Counted from the stretch's first letter, positions 6,285 to 14,093 are shown. The stretch: DNA of 14,106 nucleotides from JANXVV01 sp038230975 (GCA_038230975.1 JBBRMF010000127.1:1-14106), one strand, 5' to 3'. The notes: generated by a model not told the origin, from the letters alone. A program made the numbers and translations.

Positions 6285-6965
6285 TCACGTCTCCTCGTAC
6301 AGCAATCCTTTTCTCTGATATTCACCGAGCCGATAGTAAAGTTTTCTCAGACTGATCTGCAACTCTTCGGCCGTCGCGACTCGGTTACCACCGTGTTTCT
6401 CAAGTACGCTCAGGATATGACGTTGCTCCAGTTCCTCCATCGTCACCGGCGCTTTACCCATTTCACCATCCGCCGCGGCCGTAACAACTGCGACTTTGAA
6501 GGTCGGAGCGGTTTCAAATCTGAGCAAGGGTTCCGTCGCCAAAGCTGCTTCTCCAACCAGTTGGCCTTTGCGGCGTTTGCTGGCTCGGTCAAGGGCCATT
6601 TCCAAATCACCCAAAGCACACGGCTTGGTCAGAAACTCGACCACATCCAGATGGATCGCTTTCTTGGCAGATTCCAAATCACCGAAGCCCGTCAGAATGA
6701 TCGCTTGAATCTCGCGATGCTGTTTCCGAATCGACTGCAGAAACTCGATCCCACTCATGCCCGGCAAATTCAAATCGAGGATCAGGATATCAAATGATCG
6801 CTGCGATAATATCTTCTTTGCCGCCTCCGCCGATGGGGCCAGCGTGCCTACAAATCCCATTTGCTTGAGGGCCTGACTGAGCATATTCCGGATGCGCGGC
6901 TCATCCTCGACAACAAGCACTTCACGACCGGATGGTAACGACGAAAGCGGTGAACGCGGTTCCAT
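6285..6965 (-). CDS. Response regulator with receiver and Fis-type HTH (ActR/RegA/PrrA-like)
   Basis: A 226-residue DNA-binding response regulator. The receiver domain spans about 15-130, with acidic pocket E20-D21, phospho-acceptor D64 in LILDLNLPG, T92 in LTGFGD and K114 in TKP. A linker of about 45 residues leads to a Fis-type helix-turn-helix at about 178-217 (ILSVLEKHGGNRVATAEELQ, then KLYYRLGEY), as seen at the end of NtrC regulators. The AAA+ sigma-54 activation domain is absent, so it should not act on sigma-54 in the NtrC manner; this is the ActR/RegA layout. I chose ATG at 6965 because aggaag lies 7 bases upstream. A TTG at 7019 would overlap the kinase stop but has no comparable ribosome binding site. 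Its partner is the kinase directly upstream. Confidence 0.9.
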   Translation of the reverse strand: MEPRSPLSSLPSGREVLVVEDEPRIRNMLSQALKQMGFVGTLAPSAEAAKKILSQRSFDILILDLNLPGMSGIEFLQSIRKQHREIQAIILTGFGDLESAKKAIHLDVVEFLTKPCALGDLEMALDRASKRRKGQLVGEAALATEPLLRFETAPTFKVAVVTAAADGEMGKAPVTMEELEQRHILSVLEKHGGNRVATAEELQISLRKLYYRLGEYQRKGLLYEET

Positions 6966-6972
6966 GAATATT

Positions 6973-6978
6973 CTTCCT
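6973..6978 (-). promoter_or_regulatory. Ribosome binding site fixing the response regulator start
   Basis: On the minus strand the sequence is aggaag with a 7-base spacer to ATG at 6965. It favours this start over the in-frame TTG at 7019, which would add 18 residues. Confidence 0.6.
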
Positions 6979-7015
6979 GATGATGGCGGATCAACCGGCC
7001 GAGTCCGTTCGAATA

Positions 7016-8602
7016 TCAACGCCGGCTCAAAATGGTCTCTCCTATTTGCGCCGCCTGTTTGATATTGGCCGGAAGCCTGACCGTGAATCGACTGCCGCGA
7101 CCTGGGCCCTCGCTTTCCACGCGAATGCGCCCACCATGGTTTTCAACAATCGCGTGGGTGATCGAAAGACCCAACCCGGTTCCAGGTTCGCCAGTACCGC
7201 GTTTGGCCGTGAAGAACGGCTCGAAAACATGCTCCATTGTTTCCGGGGTCATGCCTTTACCATTGTCATCGACGGAAATTTCGACCCAGTCGCCCGAGCG
7301 TTTTCCGCCGATCCGCACTTCTCCGCGCTCAGGTGAAACCGCTTCGAGCGCGTTGACGGTCAGGTTCAAAAGAACCTGCTTGATTTCCGTTACATTTGCA
7401 ACAATTTCAAGGGAATCCGTTTGATCGAAATCCAGGGTCACCCGGCGATCCCGATAGTTTCGCAGACCTTTGGTGAGCACCGTGACCTGCCGCGCCGCCT
7501 CATCCAGGCGGAAGGATTGCCGACTTTCCGAACCGCTGCGCGCCAGCGAAAGCAGGCGGCTGGTTATTTCCTTGCAGCGAAATGCCTCATCACGAATTAT
7601 CGCCTGCGCCTCCATTACGCTTGCCAGCGTCTCTGCCTCAGCTTCGCTTTCGTTTGCACCTTCCGGGAATTCGCCCAGTACCACGCGACGAAGGCTCATC
7701 GCGGCCAATTCGGCATATCCGGAGATCACGCTAAGCGGGTTATTGATCTCGTGGGCCACGCCGGCGGCCAGAAAACCAACACTGGCCAGTCGCTCGGATC
7801 GAACCAGTTCACGGCTCTTTTCGATCACCTTCTTTTCAAGACTCCAATAAAGATTCGCCAGCTCGCGTGCAAGACCGTTGAAATAATTGGCGACTTCCCT
7901 GAATTCGCGGTCGCCGCGCAATTGAACCTGATCCTTGTATTCACCGGCCGCACTGCGACGCATGTCGTCCTGCAACCAAAGAAGCGGTCGAACCAAAGTC
8001 CGAAACTGCTTTACATGAATCGCGGCAGAGACAATCAGCGCAATCAAGAGCCAAAAGCATGACCATGCAAGCCGATTTCCCAGGCGATCCGCCGACGCAG
8101 TGACATGGCGTCGCGCGGAACTCGGCATCAGTTTAAAAATCGCAAGCAGCGTGTCGCGGACCTGATCCAATTCCGAAGCGGCCACTTTGGCGTCGGCTGA
8201 GGTACCTGGCGGAAGTACGGTTGATTCACTTGCGGAGTGCTGCATCGCCGCAGCGAGATGACTTGCGGCCGCCGCGCTCAACCGAAGCTCTTCATTCCCG
8301 TCCCCATCATCCACCCGCGCCGCCGATTGAAGGGCTCGAACGATCTCGGCAACTTCCGTCTGAATCGGCAGGAAAAACTGAATGTTCCGATACCCATTCG
8401 CATCGACTCCACGCAAACTATCACGCAACCAACCGACCTGCGCGGAAGTCGCATCAGCGCGATCCATTGCGTTATATTCCTCCGTCGTCGCCCGCGCAAC
8501 GTGCAACTGACCGACGATGTTCCAGATCGAAACCGTGCCCACCGCCAGCACCACTGCCATGAGAAGAGCACACCAGAATATAAATTTTTTCTTGAGGTTC
8601 AT
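7016..8602 (-). CDS. Membrane sensor histidine kinase
   Basis: A 528-residue sensor kinase. A transmembrane helix at about 8-29 is followed by a 150-residue, mostly helical sensor region, a second helix at about 180-196 and a HAMP-like linker to about 250. The HisKA box is VAHEINNPLS with phospho-accepting H284. The ATPase domain shows the N box LLNLTVNALEA (N418), G1 box DDNGKG (D446), the F box around FEPFFTAK, and G2 box GTGLGLS (474-479), so it should be active. The ligand is unknown; the sensor has no recognisable PAS or GAF fold. Position 8602 is an ATG followed by MNLKKKF and the first helix, a natural N-terminus, but its ribosome binding site is weak. A TTG at 8629, with ggaagg only 3 bases upstream, is the alternative. 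The stop lies 50 bases before the regulator ATG. Confidence 0.9.
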   Translation of the reverse strand: MNLKKKFIFWCALLMAVVLAVGTVSIWNIVGQLHVARATTEEYNAMDRADATSAQVGWLRDSLRGVDANGYRNIQFFLPIQTEVAEIVRALQSAARVDDGDGNEELRLSAAAASHLAAAMQHSASESTVLPPGTSADAKVAASELDQVRDTLLAIFKLMPSSARRHVTASADRLGNRLAWSCFWLLIALIVSAAIHVKQFRTLVRPLLWLQDDMRRSAAGEYKDQVQLRGDREFREVANYFNGLARELANLYWSLEKKVIEKSRELVRSERLASVGFLAAGVAHEINNPLSVISGYAELAAMSLRRVVLGEFPEGANESEAEAETLASVMEAQAIIRDEAFRCKEITSRLLSLARSGSESRQSFRLDEAARQVTVLTKGLRNYRDRRVTLDFDQTDSLEIVANVTEIKQVLLNLTVNALEAVSPERGEVRIGGKRSGDWVEISVDDNGKGMTPETMEHVFEPFFTAKRGTGEPGTGLGLSITHAIVENHGGRIRVESEGPGRGSRFTVRLPANIKQAAQIGETILSRR

Positions 8603-8629
8603 GGCCGTCACGTGCCAAAAAATCGCCAA

Positions 8630-9175
8630 CTACCTTCCAATCCCAGAACGATATCCAGGGAAAGGCAATCTCCATTATATACTGCAAAGTTTGCACGACA
8701 GAGTTTATTTGCCGCCAGACTTCTCTGCGGGATGCAATAGATTCGCTTGAATCGCCTATGCGGTCAAAGGCGCAAAACCACAATGTTTAGGCTTGTCTCA
8801 TCGCGGATTGGCATGCCGATCGACCTACGGACTTTGACGAACCACTTCCTAGTCAATCAACGATAGAACGACTCACAAAGATCCGCGCCGCCCCCGGATA
8901 GAATAATTTCGCAGCGGCAGAACATTCTGATCTCTTAATATTTTCACCCCATAAAGATGCAAGGAAAGCCTAAAACGGCATCCCGTTTAAAAATGTTCGT
9001 GCGTTCTCCCCGAAAACTTTTCGACATGATGGAACGGCGTACTGGATTTCGTACACAAATCGACGATAATCCCCCGCGTGTGAGAGTGCGGAGCCATATC
9101 GACCTTCAGTTCGATGTGGCAAATGACTCTCACCGGTCGCCAACTGCAACACATGGGTGACATGCAGCGACTGCC
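8630..9175. other. Intergenic region between kinase and tRNA-Arg, no supported gene
   Basis: About 545 bases lie between the divergent kinase gene and the tRNA. The longest plausible frame (8957-9160, plus strand, 67 codons) lacks a ribosome binding site and looks like no known family. An imperfect dyad gattggcatgccgatc lies at 8806-8821. Promoters for both flanking units must lie here, but no hexamer pair is good enough to call. Confidence 0.6.
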
Positions 9176-9249
<74 letters not shown>

Positions 9250-9373
9250 TTGCAAATCAATAGACCTAAGGGGCCTATCGGTGCATTCTAAATTTAATGA
9301 CGCGATCGTATTTCCCGGTGCAACCGCCAATGTCGAGCGAGATCGGGCCAAACGAGAAGGCGGGCAAGGTGAA

Positions 9374-9535
9374 ATGAATACTGGCTCGCAGATCATCGGC
9401 GTCGTGCCGATGGTCGTGTTCCTCTTCGGATTCGTGTCCATCGGGATCGGAATCATAAAACACTTTTCACGGCGTCCACCAATCGAGCCGCGCGGTTTTG
9501 ACGTTCTCCCACCGAGCGAGAAGAAGGAAACGTGA
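9374..9535 (+). CDS. Small single-pass membrane protein, RGFDVLPP motif (first of pair)
   Basis: A 53-residue protein with one membrane helix at about 7-29 (IIGVVPMVVFLFGFVSIGIG), then a basic KHFSRR and a hydrophilic tail with IEPRGFDVLPP (37-47) ending in charged residues. The ATG is preceded by aaggtga at close spacing. The stop is separated by a single base from the ATG of the next gene, whose product carries the same tail motif, so the two are almost certainly co-translated paralogues. By the positive-inside rule the motif probably faces the cytoplasm. I do not recognise the family. It lies 124 bases past tRNA-Arg. Confidence 0.65.
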   Translation: MNTGSQIIGVVPMVVFLFGFVSIGIGIIKHFSRRPPIEPRGFDVLPPSEKKET

Positions 9536-9536
9536 T

Positions 9537-9689
9537 ATGCCGTTGCGGATCGTGTTTATAGCCGTTTTGTCGGCGGCCATGCTGTTCGCGGCCGCGTACT
9601 TGACGATGAAATTTCGTCGAATCGAAAAACGGGGGTTTGAAGTGCTGCCACCAGACGGGAAACCACGAGAGGAAAACCGCAATGAGTAG
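9537..9689 (+). CDS. Small single-pass membrane protein, RGFEVLPP motif (second of pair)
   Basis: A 50-residue protein with a membrane helix at about 4-24 (RIVFIAVLSAAMLFAAAYLT), then KFRRIEKRGFEVLPP and a charged tail. It shares IE(K/P)RGF(D/E)VLPP with the preceding gene, while the helices differ in sequence; this pattern argues for selection on the motif. The ribosome binding site aagaagg lies in the last codons of the first gene, and TGA-T-ATG links the two. A further 11-codon frame (9682-9717) overlaps its stop and may be chance. Function unknown. Confidence 0.65.
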   Translation: MPLRIVFIAVLSAAMLFAAAYLTMKFRRIEKRGFEVLPPDGKPREENRNE

Positions 9690-9835
9690 TCCGGCAAAAG
9701 AATGGCTGACGGGCTAAAAACAATTTTGTACCCGGAAGCGGCATGGGCGGGTTTATTCGAACACGGAAGCATGATCGGCGCGGCCAGAGAATTTCTCGTG
9801 AGGCGGGTACTTCGATCAATTTTCCCGGCATCAGT

Positions 9836-10948
9836 TCAATAAATTCCGCCCGTCACTTTTTTGTTGCTGACTCGCGAGAAACTCAGCGATCCGAGAAGGC
9901 CATCCTTCTCATCGTTTACACCGGCCGTGAAGAAGATGGACTGCGTGCTGCTGGTTGCCGAACCACTGCCTGGGGTAATCGCCCAGAGGCCGTCGATCTG
10001 GATCGGCGCGTTGGTTGAATCTGCAACTAAGCCGACGAAATGGCCACTGTGCCGGTTGAAGATGGCGACGTTCCCACTCTTGAATTGGCCCACCAGGATG
10101 TCGCCGGCCAGCTTGCCCCACGACGCGGGGACCGTGGCCACGCCCCATGGAGAGTTCATGAAGTTGCCGTGTTGGAGATGGCCGCGCAGCTTGCCTTTGG
10201 CGCTAAAGACATCGACGTAACCAGCGCCCGCGCCACCGACATCATCGTGCTTTTCGGCGTTCTGTTTGGCGTAGGTCACGTACAGAAGCCCACCGATATT
10301 TTGCACATTGAACGGCGCGAACCCTTTGGGAATACTGCGATCCTGAAACCCGCGAGGACGCGACACACGCGTGAACGTGTCATCATAGACTTCGACGGTG
10401 GACGCATTGAAGTTCGTCACAAACAGTTCGGTTTTCCCATTCACTTGAGCAAGGGCGGCCCCTTTGTAGACCGCGCCGCCTGCAGAGTTGTCGACGGTGA
10501 GAACCGCGTGAGTGGCATCGACGTTTGGGTTCCATCCGGAAATGCTTCCATCTTCACTCACGAAGATGAACTTCGCAGGTGCGGCCGCGCCGTTTCCCTC
10601 ATGGACGTTGAAACCGCTGCCAACATTGAACACCTGTCCGGTGGGATTTGCCGTGCCACCCCCACCGCCTGGAACGGTAACAACCAGTGACTGCGGCGAG
10701 CCGGTGCCATCATACAACGTTGCCAGCCCACTATTATTGTCCGATACCCACAGCGCGCCACCCGGACCAAACGCCACTCCCCACGGGTTTTTCAGATTAG
10801 CGTCGGTATGGTCTGCCGCGACAAATCCATCGGAAACGAGATTATGCTGGGTGACGATTGCGCTGGTTCCTCCTGATAGCAGTCGTCTTTGCTCAAGATT
10901 TTCCATTGTGGGATTGAAATTGGACGTCGTTGACATGGCGGTCGGCAT
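9836..10948 (-). CDS. TIGR03118-family beta-propeller-like exported protein with LEPR-XLL motif
   Basis: A 370-residue protein matching the TIGR03118 type of uncharacterised proteins: QHNLVSDGFVAADHTDANLKN-type opening, NPWGVAFGP, LWVSDNNSG, FVSEDGSISGWNP, LFVTNFN, NSPWGVATVP, GDILVGQFKSG, IDGLWAITPG and FFTAGVNDEKDGLLG. The repeated short blades suggest a beta-propeller. Residues 15-25 read MENLEQRRLLS, the planctomycete LEPR-XLL-like motif, here within 26 residues of the N-terminus. Relatives are extracytoplasmic; ligand and activity are unknown. The ATG at 10948 has ggag 8 bases upstream. It is transcribed convergently with the small membrane-protein pair, 146 bases away, with no clear terminator between them. 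Confidence 0.85.
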   Translation of the reverse strand: MPTAMSTTSNFNPTMENLEQRRLLSGGTSAIVTQHNLVSDGFVAADHTDANLKNPWGVAFGPGGALWVSDNNSGLATLYDGTGSPQSLVVTVPGGGGGTANPTGQVFNVGSGFNVHEGNGAAAPAKFIFVSEDGSISGWNPNVDATHAVLTVDNSAGGAVYKGAALAQVNGKTELFVTNFNASTVEVYDDTFTRVSRPRGFQDRSIPKGFAPFNVQNIGGLLYVTYAKQNAEKHDDVGGAGAGYVDVFSAKGKLRGHLQHGNFMNSPWGVATVPASWGKLAGDILVGQFKSGNVAIFNRHSGHFVGLVADSTNAPIQIDGLWAITPGSGSATSSTQSIFFTAGVNDEKDGLLGSLSFSRVSNKKVTGGIY

Positions 10949-11232
10949 GAGTAGTTCTCCGTGAGATAATCACTTACGGGTATCAAGACACAGCGTTCTT
11001 CTGATTAGCTTACCGCGCCCGCCACGGCGCACGTCATTTCTGCAAAGAATGCAGTCGAACGTAAAGCAATGGGTGCGTTACTGCCGTTGATTCCACCCAA
11101 GACTTGTTCAGTTTGCTACGGCCGTGATGAAGCCAGCTCATGAAAATGTGCGGGCTTGTTGGCTCGTCTTTTTTGGGGATGTGTCGTTAGCCGCCGCTTT
11201 GCGATTAAACGGAGCGTTCACGCAAAAAGAAA

Positions 11233-11290
11233 AATCTCAACGCTGCCTTCTTTGCTTGCGCTTTGGGGTGACGGTAGCAACGTTGAGATT
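11233..11290 (-). terminator. Intrinsic terminator of the MGDRSPK small-protein gene
   Basis: aatctcaacg (11233-11242) and cgttgagatt (11281-11290) form a perfect 10-bp stem, extended by ctgcc/ggtag after a 3-base bulge. On the minus strand the stem is followed by tttctttttgcg, a strong U tract. It starts 13 bases past the stop codon of the 11304-11435 gene. The interior shares ccgtc(c)acccc and other elements with the terminator at 1955-2009 although the arms are unrelated. Confidence 0.85.
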
Positions 11291-11303
11291 AAATTCGCCT
11301 GCA

Positions 11304-11435
11304 TTACTTCTTCTTACCGACCGCCGCCTTAGCTTTAGCGGCCAGATCCTGTTGCTTCTTCTGGTCGGCCGTATTGACCTTGGCTTTTTTCTGCGAAGCT
11401 TGCTTCTGAACTGCTTTCGGTGATCGATCGCCCAT
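11304..11435 (-). CDS. 43-residue Lys/Ala/Gln-rich protein beginning MGDRSPK
   Basis: A tiny, highly basic, low-complexity hydrophilic protein. It starts MGDRSPKAVQKQASQKKAK, has a short acidic break near residues 21-30, and ends in AVGKKK. It has no Cys and no hydrophobic segment, so it is probably cytoplasmic and perhaps nucleic-acid-binding (inference). Similar tiny proteins starting MGD(K/R)SPK occur in planctomycetes and relatives as far as I recall; none has a proven role. The ATG has ttggag 5 bases upstream, and a strong terminator lies 13 bases past the stop, so this is a stand-alone gene with signals at both ends. Confidence 0.8.
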   Translation of the reverse strand: MGDRSPKAVQKQASQKKAKVNTADQKKQQDLAAKAKAAVGKKK

Positions 11436-11564
11436 GATGTCTCCAACTTTCTTGTAAGTATTGAATGTGTCTTAAAGCACGTTAGTCCTTCACGCGCGCA
11501 AACACAACAACTGACACCTGACACATCACGGGTTGTACCGAAGCGCGTTTGGCGTCGGGACTTT

Positions 11565-11582
11565 TTAATCCACGCGGATTAA
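11565..11582. repeat. Short AT-rich palindrome behind the DUF3500 gene
   Basis: ttaatcc (11565-11571) and ggattaa (11576-11582) pair perfectly around acgc. It begins 4 bases past the DUF3500 stop. On the minus strand it is followed by aaaagtcc, not a U tract, so it is at best a weak terminator. Confidence 0.4.
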
Positions 11583-11586
11583 TCAT

Positions 11587-12681
11587 CTATGCCTTCACCG
11601 GCTCTCTTACATGCACCCATGTATGAACGTGAGGTGCACCGCGGAAGTACCAGATCATGTTCGGGCCTTCGATCTGCCATACGTCCCATACGCCGTCGTT
11701 GCCGATGTCCATCTTGGAATAGAACGCCATGTGAAGGTTCTCGATTCCGCCATGTTCAATGAGGTTCATTGCTTCGTCCGCGTCGGGCTTGCGGAATGGA
11801 GCGAGCAGGTCGGCCATCACCTTCTTGACCAGATCTTTCTGGTCCGCCGAAAGATCGCCCATGCCGATGCCGGGCAGTTCTTTCGTACTTTGACGCAGCG
11901 CAACGGTCTTCGTGCCCTGCTCTGCGCGCGGATCAGTGTCGAGCAAGGCTACTTTCCGCTGCTTGCCATCAAGGGCTTTGAAAACTTCATTGGCTCGAAG
12001 GGCCTGGAACCAGTACGCATTGCCCGGATGATCCGGCTTTTCACGGAAGGCCCCGGCGGCATGCCCATAGAAGATTGGCCCACCAAACGCCGCTCCATCT
12101 ACGCTGTTGCCATCGCAGCGACGCGTCACATGGCGGCCGGCGAAAACAAATTCGAACTTGCTTTTCTTCCCAGCATTGAGAGGATCGCCCGCCATGTCAC
12201 CCGGTTCACCGAAAAGCGCAATTGAGCACCCCTTAAACCCGCCGACTTCTTCGTTATCGCTCTCAACCTGCTTGAGCACCCGGTCGGCGTACTCTTCGCT
12301 GTGCATGTCGATAAAAATCTCCTTAACCAACGCCAACTGATCTGGAGTCAGAATGGCACTGATGGCTTTGTCGACGATCATCCAGTTGTTATCCACCTTG
12401 CTGCGCAACGGATGGTCAAACGGGAACGCGATGAGCTTTTTCTGCGAGTCGGTAAGCGATTTAAAGAGTTGGGCAACAAGAGTCTCGGCGGCTGGTTTGA
12501 TGCCGGAGGCCGCCACTTCAGAAGCCATCACCCGTTGGACACCACCGGGTGTCCACAGTGACGCGGCCGTGACCGCAGCCATGCCCCCGATTGCAGTCTT
12601 GATGACGTTCCGCCGTGTCGGCAGGGCATAATCCGGACATGCGGGAGAAGCAACCGAACCGTTTTGACGAGGCTGTTTCAT
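11587..12681 (-). CDS. Tat-exported DUF3500 protein
   Basis: A 364-residue protein of the uncharacterised DUF3500 family. A twin-arginine signal is visible: PTRRNVIKTAIGG (22-33) followed by AAVTAASL, with likely cleavage near residues 52-58. The body carries family hallmarks FAGRHVTRRCDGNSVDGAAFGGPIFYG-type, split here as GRHVTRRCDGN and AAFGGPIFYGH, plus DLSADQKDLV and a C-terminal stretch with WYFRGAPHVHTWVHV. The dense His, Asp and Arg near these motifs suggest a catalytic or metal site, but no activity is established. Tat export implies folding before secretion, often with a cofactor. The ATG has ggagg 6 bases upstream. The gene is separated from the upstream PEP-CTERM gene by 134 bases and probably has its own promoter. 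Confidence 0.9.
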   Translation of the reverse strand: MKQPRQNGSVASPACPDYALPTRRNVIKTAIGGMAAVTAASLWTPGGVQRVMASEVAASGIKPAAETLVAQLFKSLTDSQKKLIAFPFDHPLRSKVDNNWMIVDKAISAILTPDQLALVKEIFIDMHSEEYADRVLKQVESDNEEVGGFKGCSIALFGEPGDMAGDPLNAGKKSKFEFVFAGRHVTRRCDGNSVDGAAFGGPIFYGHAAGAFREKPDHPGNAYWFQALRANEVFKALDGKQRKVALLDTDPRAEQGTKTVALRQSTKELPGIGMGDLSADQKDLVKKVMADLLAPFRKPDADEAMNLIEHGGIENLHMAFYSKMDIGNDGVWDVWQIEGPNMIWYFRGAPHVHTWVHVREPVKA

Positions 12682-12807
12682 GAGAATCCTCCGGGTTGAG
12701 AGAACAGATTTGAAAGCAAGATTATCCCTTAACTGAAAATGCAGGTCAACAGGGATCGGTGATCCTGCTCCACGCTGTCCAGTCGCAAACCGGCCTGTCG
12801 ATGTAAA

Positions 12808-12822
12808 TGCCTCCTTCAGGCA
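12808..12822 (-). terminator. Weak terminator overlapping the PEP-CTERM stop codon
   Basis: tgcct/aggca form a 5-bp stem around ccttc, followed on the minus strand by tttaca. The stop codon (12816-12818) lies inside it. Another loose hairpin (gatc repeats near 12750-12765) lies further on without a T-run. Termination here is only tentative. Confidence 0.3.
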
Positions 12823-13856
12823 CGCACCTTCCGATGGCGGGCCATGATGATCCCAGCCCCGAGAAGAACCACCATGGCGGACGCAGGTTCGGGAACATCC
12901 AGGTTGGCGGCGACCATGTTTGCGGCGATGAACTGGCCCAATTCCAGCGGATCTGGCGTCCCACCGGTAAATGTCGAATTGGGAAGATGCACTTCGTCGT
13001 AGGTGCCGATGTATTGATAGAACTCGTAGCGGCGCAGCACGGCTTGAGTGGAGTCGGAAAGCGAGATGTCCGGCTCAGGCAGCTTCATGTCGCCGGGAAG
13101 CAGTTCCCACTCGGCCTCCACCTGGGACGGCAACTGTGGTGCGATCTGGTCGGGACCGGCAGGGGCGGAAATAAGCTCAATCAAATCCACCTGACGGGTT
13201 AACTCGGTGACATAAGTCTTGACCCACACCGCATCAGGATAGAGCACCGCCGGCGGCGGCGGAGGTGGGGCCAGCACCGCCTGGATGATCGGAGCGGCAC
13301 CTGCGGCGGCGGGAACGAACGACCACGTCGGCTGCGGGATCGACATCGACGCCGACGTAAGCTTCTGCGACGCGCTACCCAGCCAGTAGTAGGATGTGTT
13401 AGTCGGTTGCGCCCGTACCGCGAATCCAAAGTGTTCCGCGCCGGGTTGATTGACGGCATAGTGGCCATTGGTGGTCTGCCCGACGCGCGGTATGAGGTAA
13501 CCCTGGGCGGTAAAGTTATACCCGGTGAAAACCAGGCGCGTTCCGAACGTACTTCCGGTGGTGTAATCAGTAGCCGTGAAATTACTGAAATGGGCGGGGT
13601 AGGTCTTGGTCACATCCGCAACATGAAGGCCTTCCAGATCGATTTCAGCCCCGTAGGCGTTCGACCCGGTTTCATTGAACACGTCGAAATTCGACATCGT
13701 GCCCTGAATCCCAACGATCGGATTGGCGCGAACGGATGTCACCATCGGAAGAAACGCAATCGCCACACCAGCCGCGATAACACGCCGCCGAGTGCTTAGT
13801 CGATCAACGCACAACGAAGCTGATTGTCGACGACCTTTGTAAAACGTTCCAGTCAT
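12816..13856 (-). CDS. PEP-CTERM-sorted exported protein
   Basis: A 346-residue secreted protein of unknown function. A signal peptide spans about 1-44: STRRRVIAAGVAIAFLPMVT then SVRA, with cleavage before NPIVG; the preceding arginines also allow a Tat reading. The C-terminus has the full tripartite exosortase signal: VPEPASA (from residue 320), a hydrophobic helix MVVLLGAGIIM and a basic RHRKVRA. Between them lie Thr/Asn/Gly-rich beta-type segments and a six-proline run (about 197-202) that may act as a hinge; its codons form a GC-rich microsatellite at about 13250-13266. The ATG at 13856 is favoured over an upstream in-frame start because aggtg lies 5 bases and aaggag 13 bases before it, and because it leaves a signal peptide of normal length. 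The exosortase itself is not in the window. Confidence 0.85.
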   Translation of the reverse strand: MTGTFYKGRRQSASLCVDRLSTRRRVIAAGVAIAFLPMVTSVRANPIVGIQGTMSNFDVFNETGSNAYGAEIDLEGLHVADVTKTYPAHFSNFTATDYTTGSTFGTRLVFTGYNFTAQGYLIPRVGQTTNGHYAVNQPGAEHFGFAVRAQPTNTSYYWLGSASQKLTSASMSIPQPTWSFVPAAAGAAPIIQAVLAPPPPPPAVLYPDAVWVKTYVTELTRQVDLIELISAPAGPDQIAPQLPSQVEAEWELLPGDMKLPEPDISLSDSTQAVLRRYEFYQYIGTYDEVHLPNSTFTGGTPDPLELGQFIAANMVAANLDVPEPASAMVVLLGAGIIMARHRKVRA

Positions 13857-14056
13857 TTGGACACCTGATCTCCTTGCTCCAACAATTGCATGGCGTATCG
13901 GCGACGGAGCGAATCCTGCCGACACGGCACTGCTTTCCTGTTATTCATTCTTCTGCAATTCCCGCGGCACGCCATCGGAGAGCACTATTATTTTGAAGTA
14001 ATGCTTTCCCCTATTAGAGCACTTTTCAGCTTGGTAGGTCGCTTAGGTGTCGGGGT

Positions 14057-14093
14057 GCCACGGGTCGGCGTACTCGCAGACCTGTGCTTTTTT
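14057..14093 (+). terminator. Orphan terminator-like hairpin containing the edge repeat
   Basis: gccacgggtcggcg and cgcagacctgtgc pair around tact with one bulge, one G-T and one mismatch, and are followed on the plus strand by six T (14088-14093). There is no plus-strand gene upstream that needs it; the neighbour is the start of the minus-strand PEP-CTERM gene. The left arm includes the 15-mer found inverted at 74-88, so this is more likely a dispersed repeat that can also terminate transcription. Confidence 0.6.

Noticed and set aside
6966..7019. TTG start for the response regulator overlapping the kinase stop
   Set aside because: It has no good ribosome binding site, whereas the ATG at 6965 has one at ideal spacing.
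8957..9160. 67-codon plus-strand frame before the tRNA
   Set aside because: No ribosome binding site, no recognisable family and no membrane or repeat pattern.
9711..9738. Possible terminator between the micro-protein pair and the TIGR03118-like gene
   Set aside because: cggg/cccg and aaaa/tttt can pair only with bulges and no T-run follows, so it is too weak to annotate.
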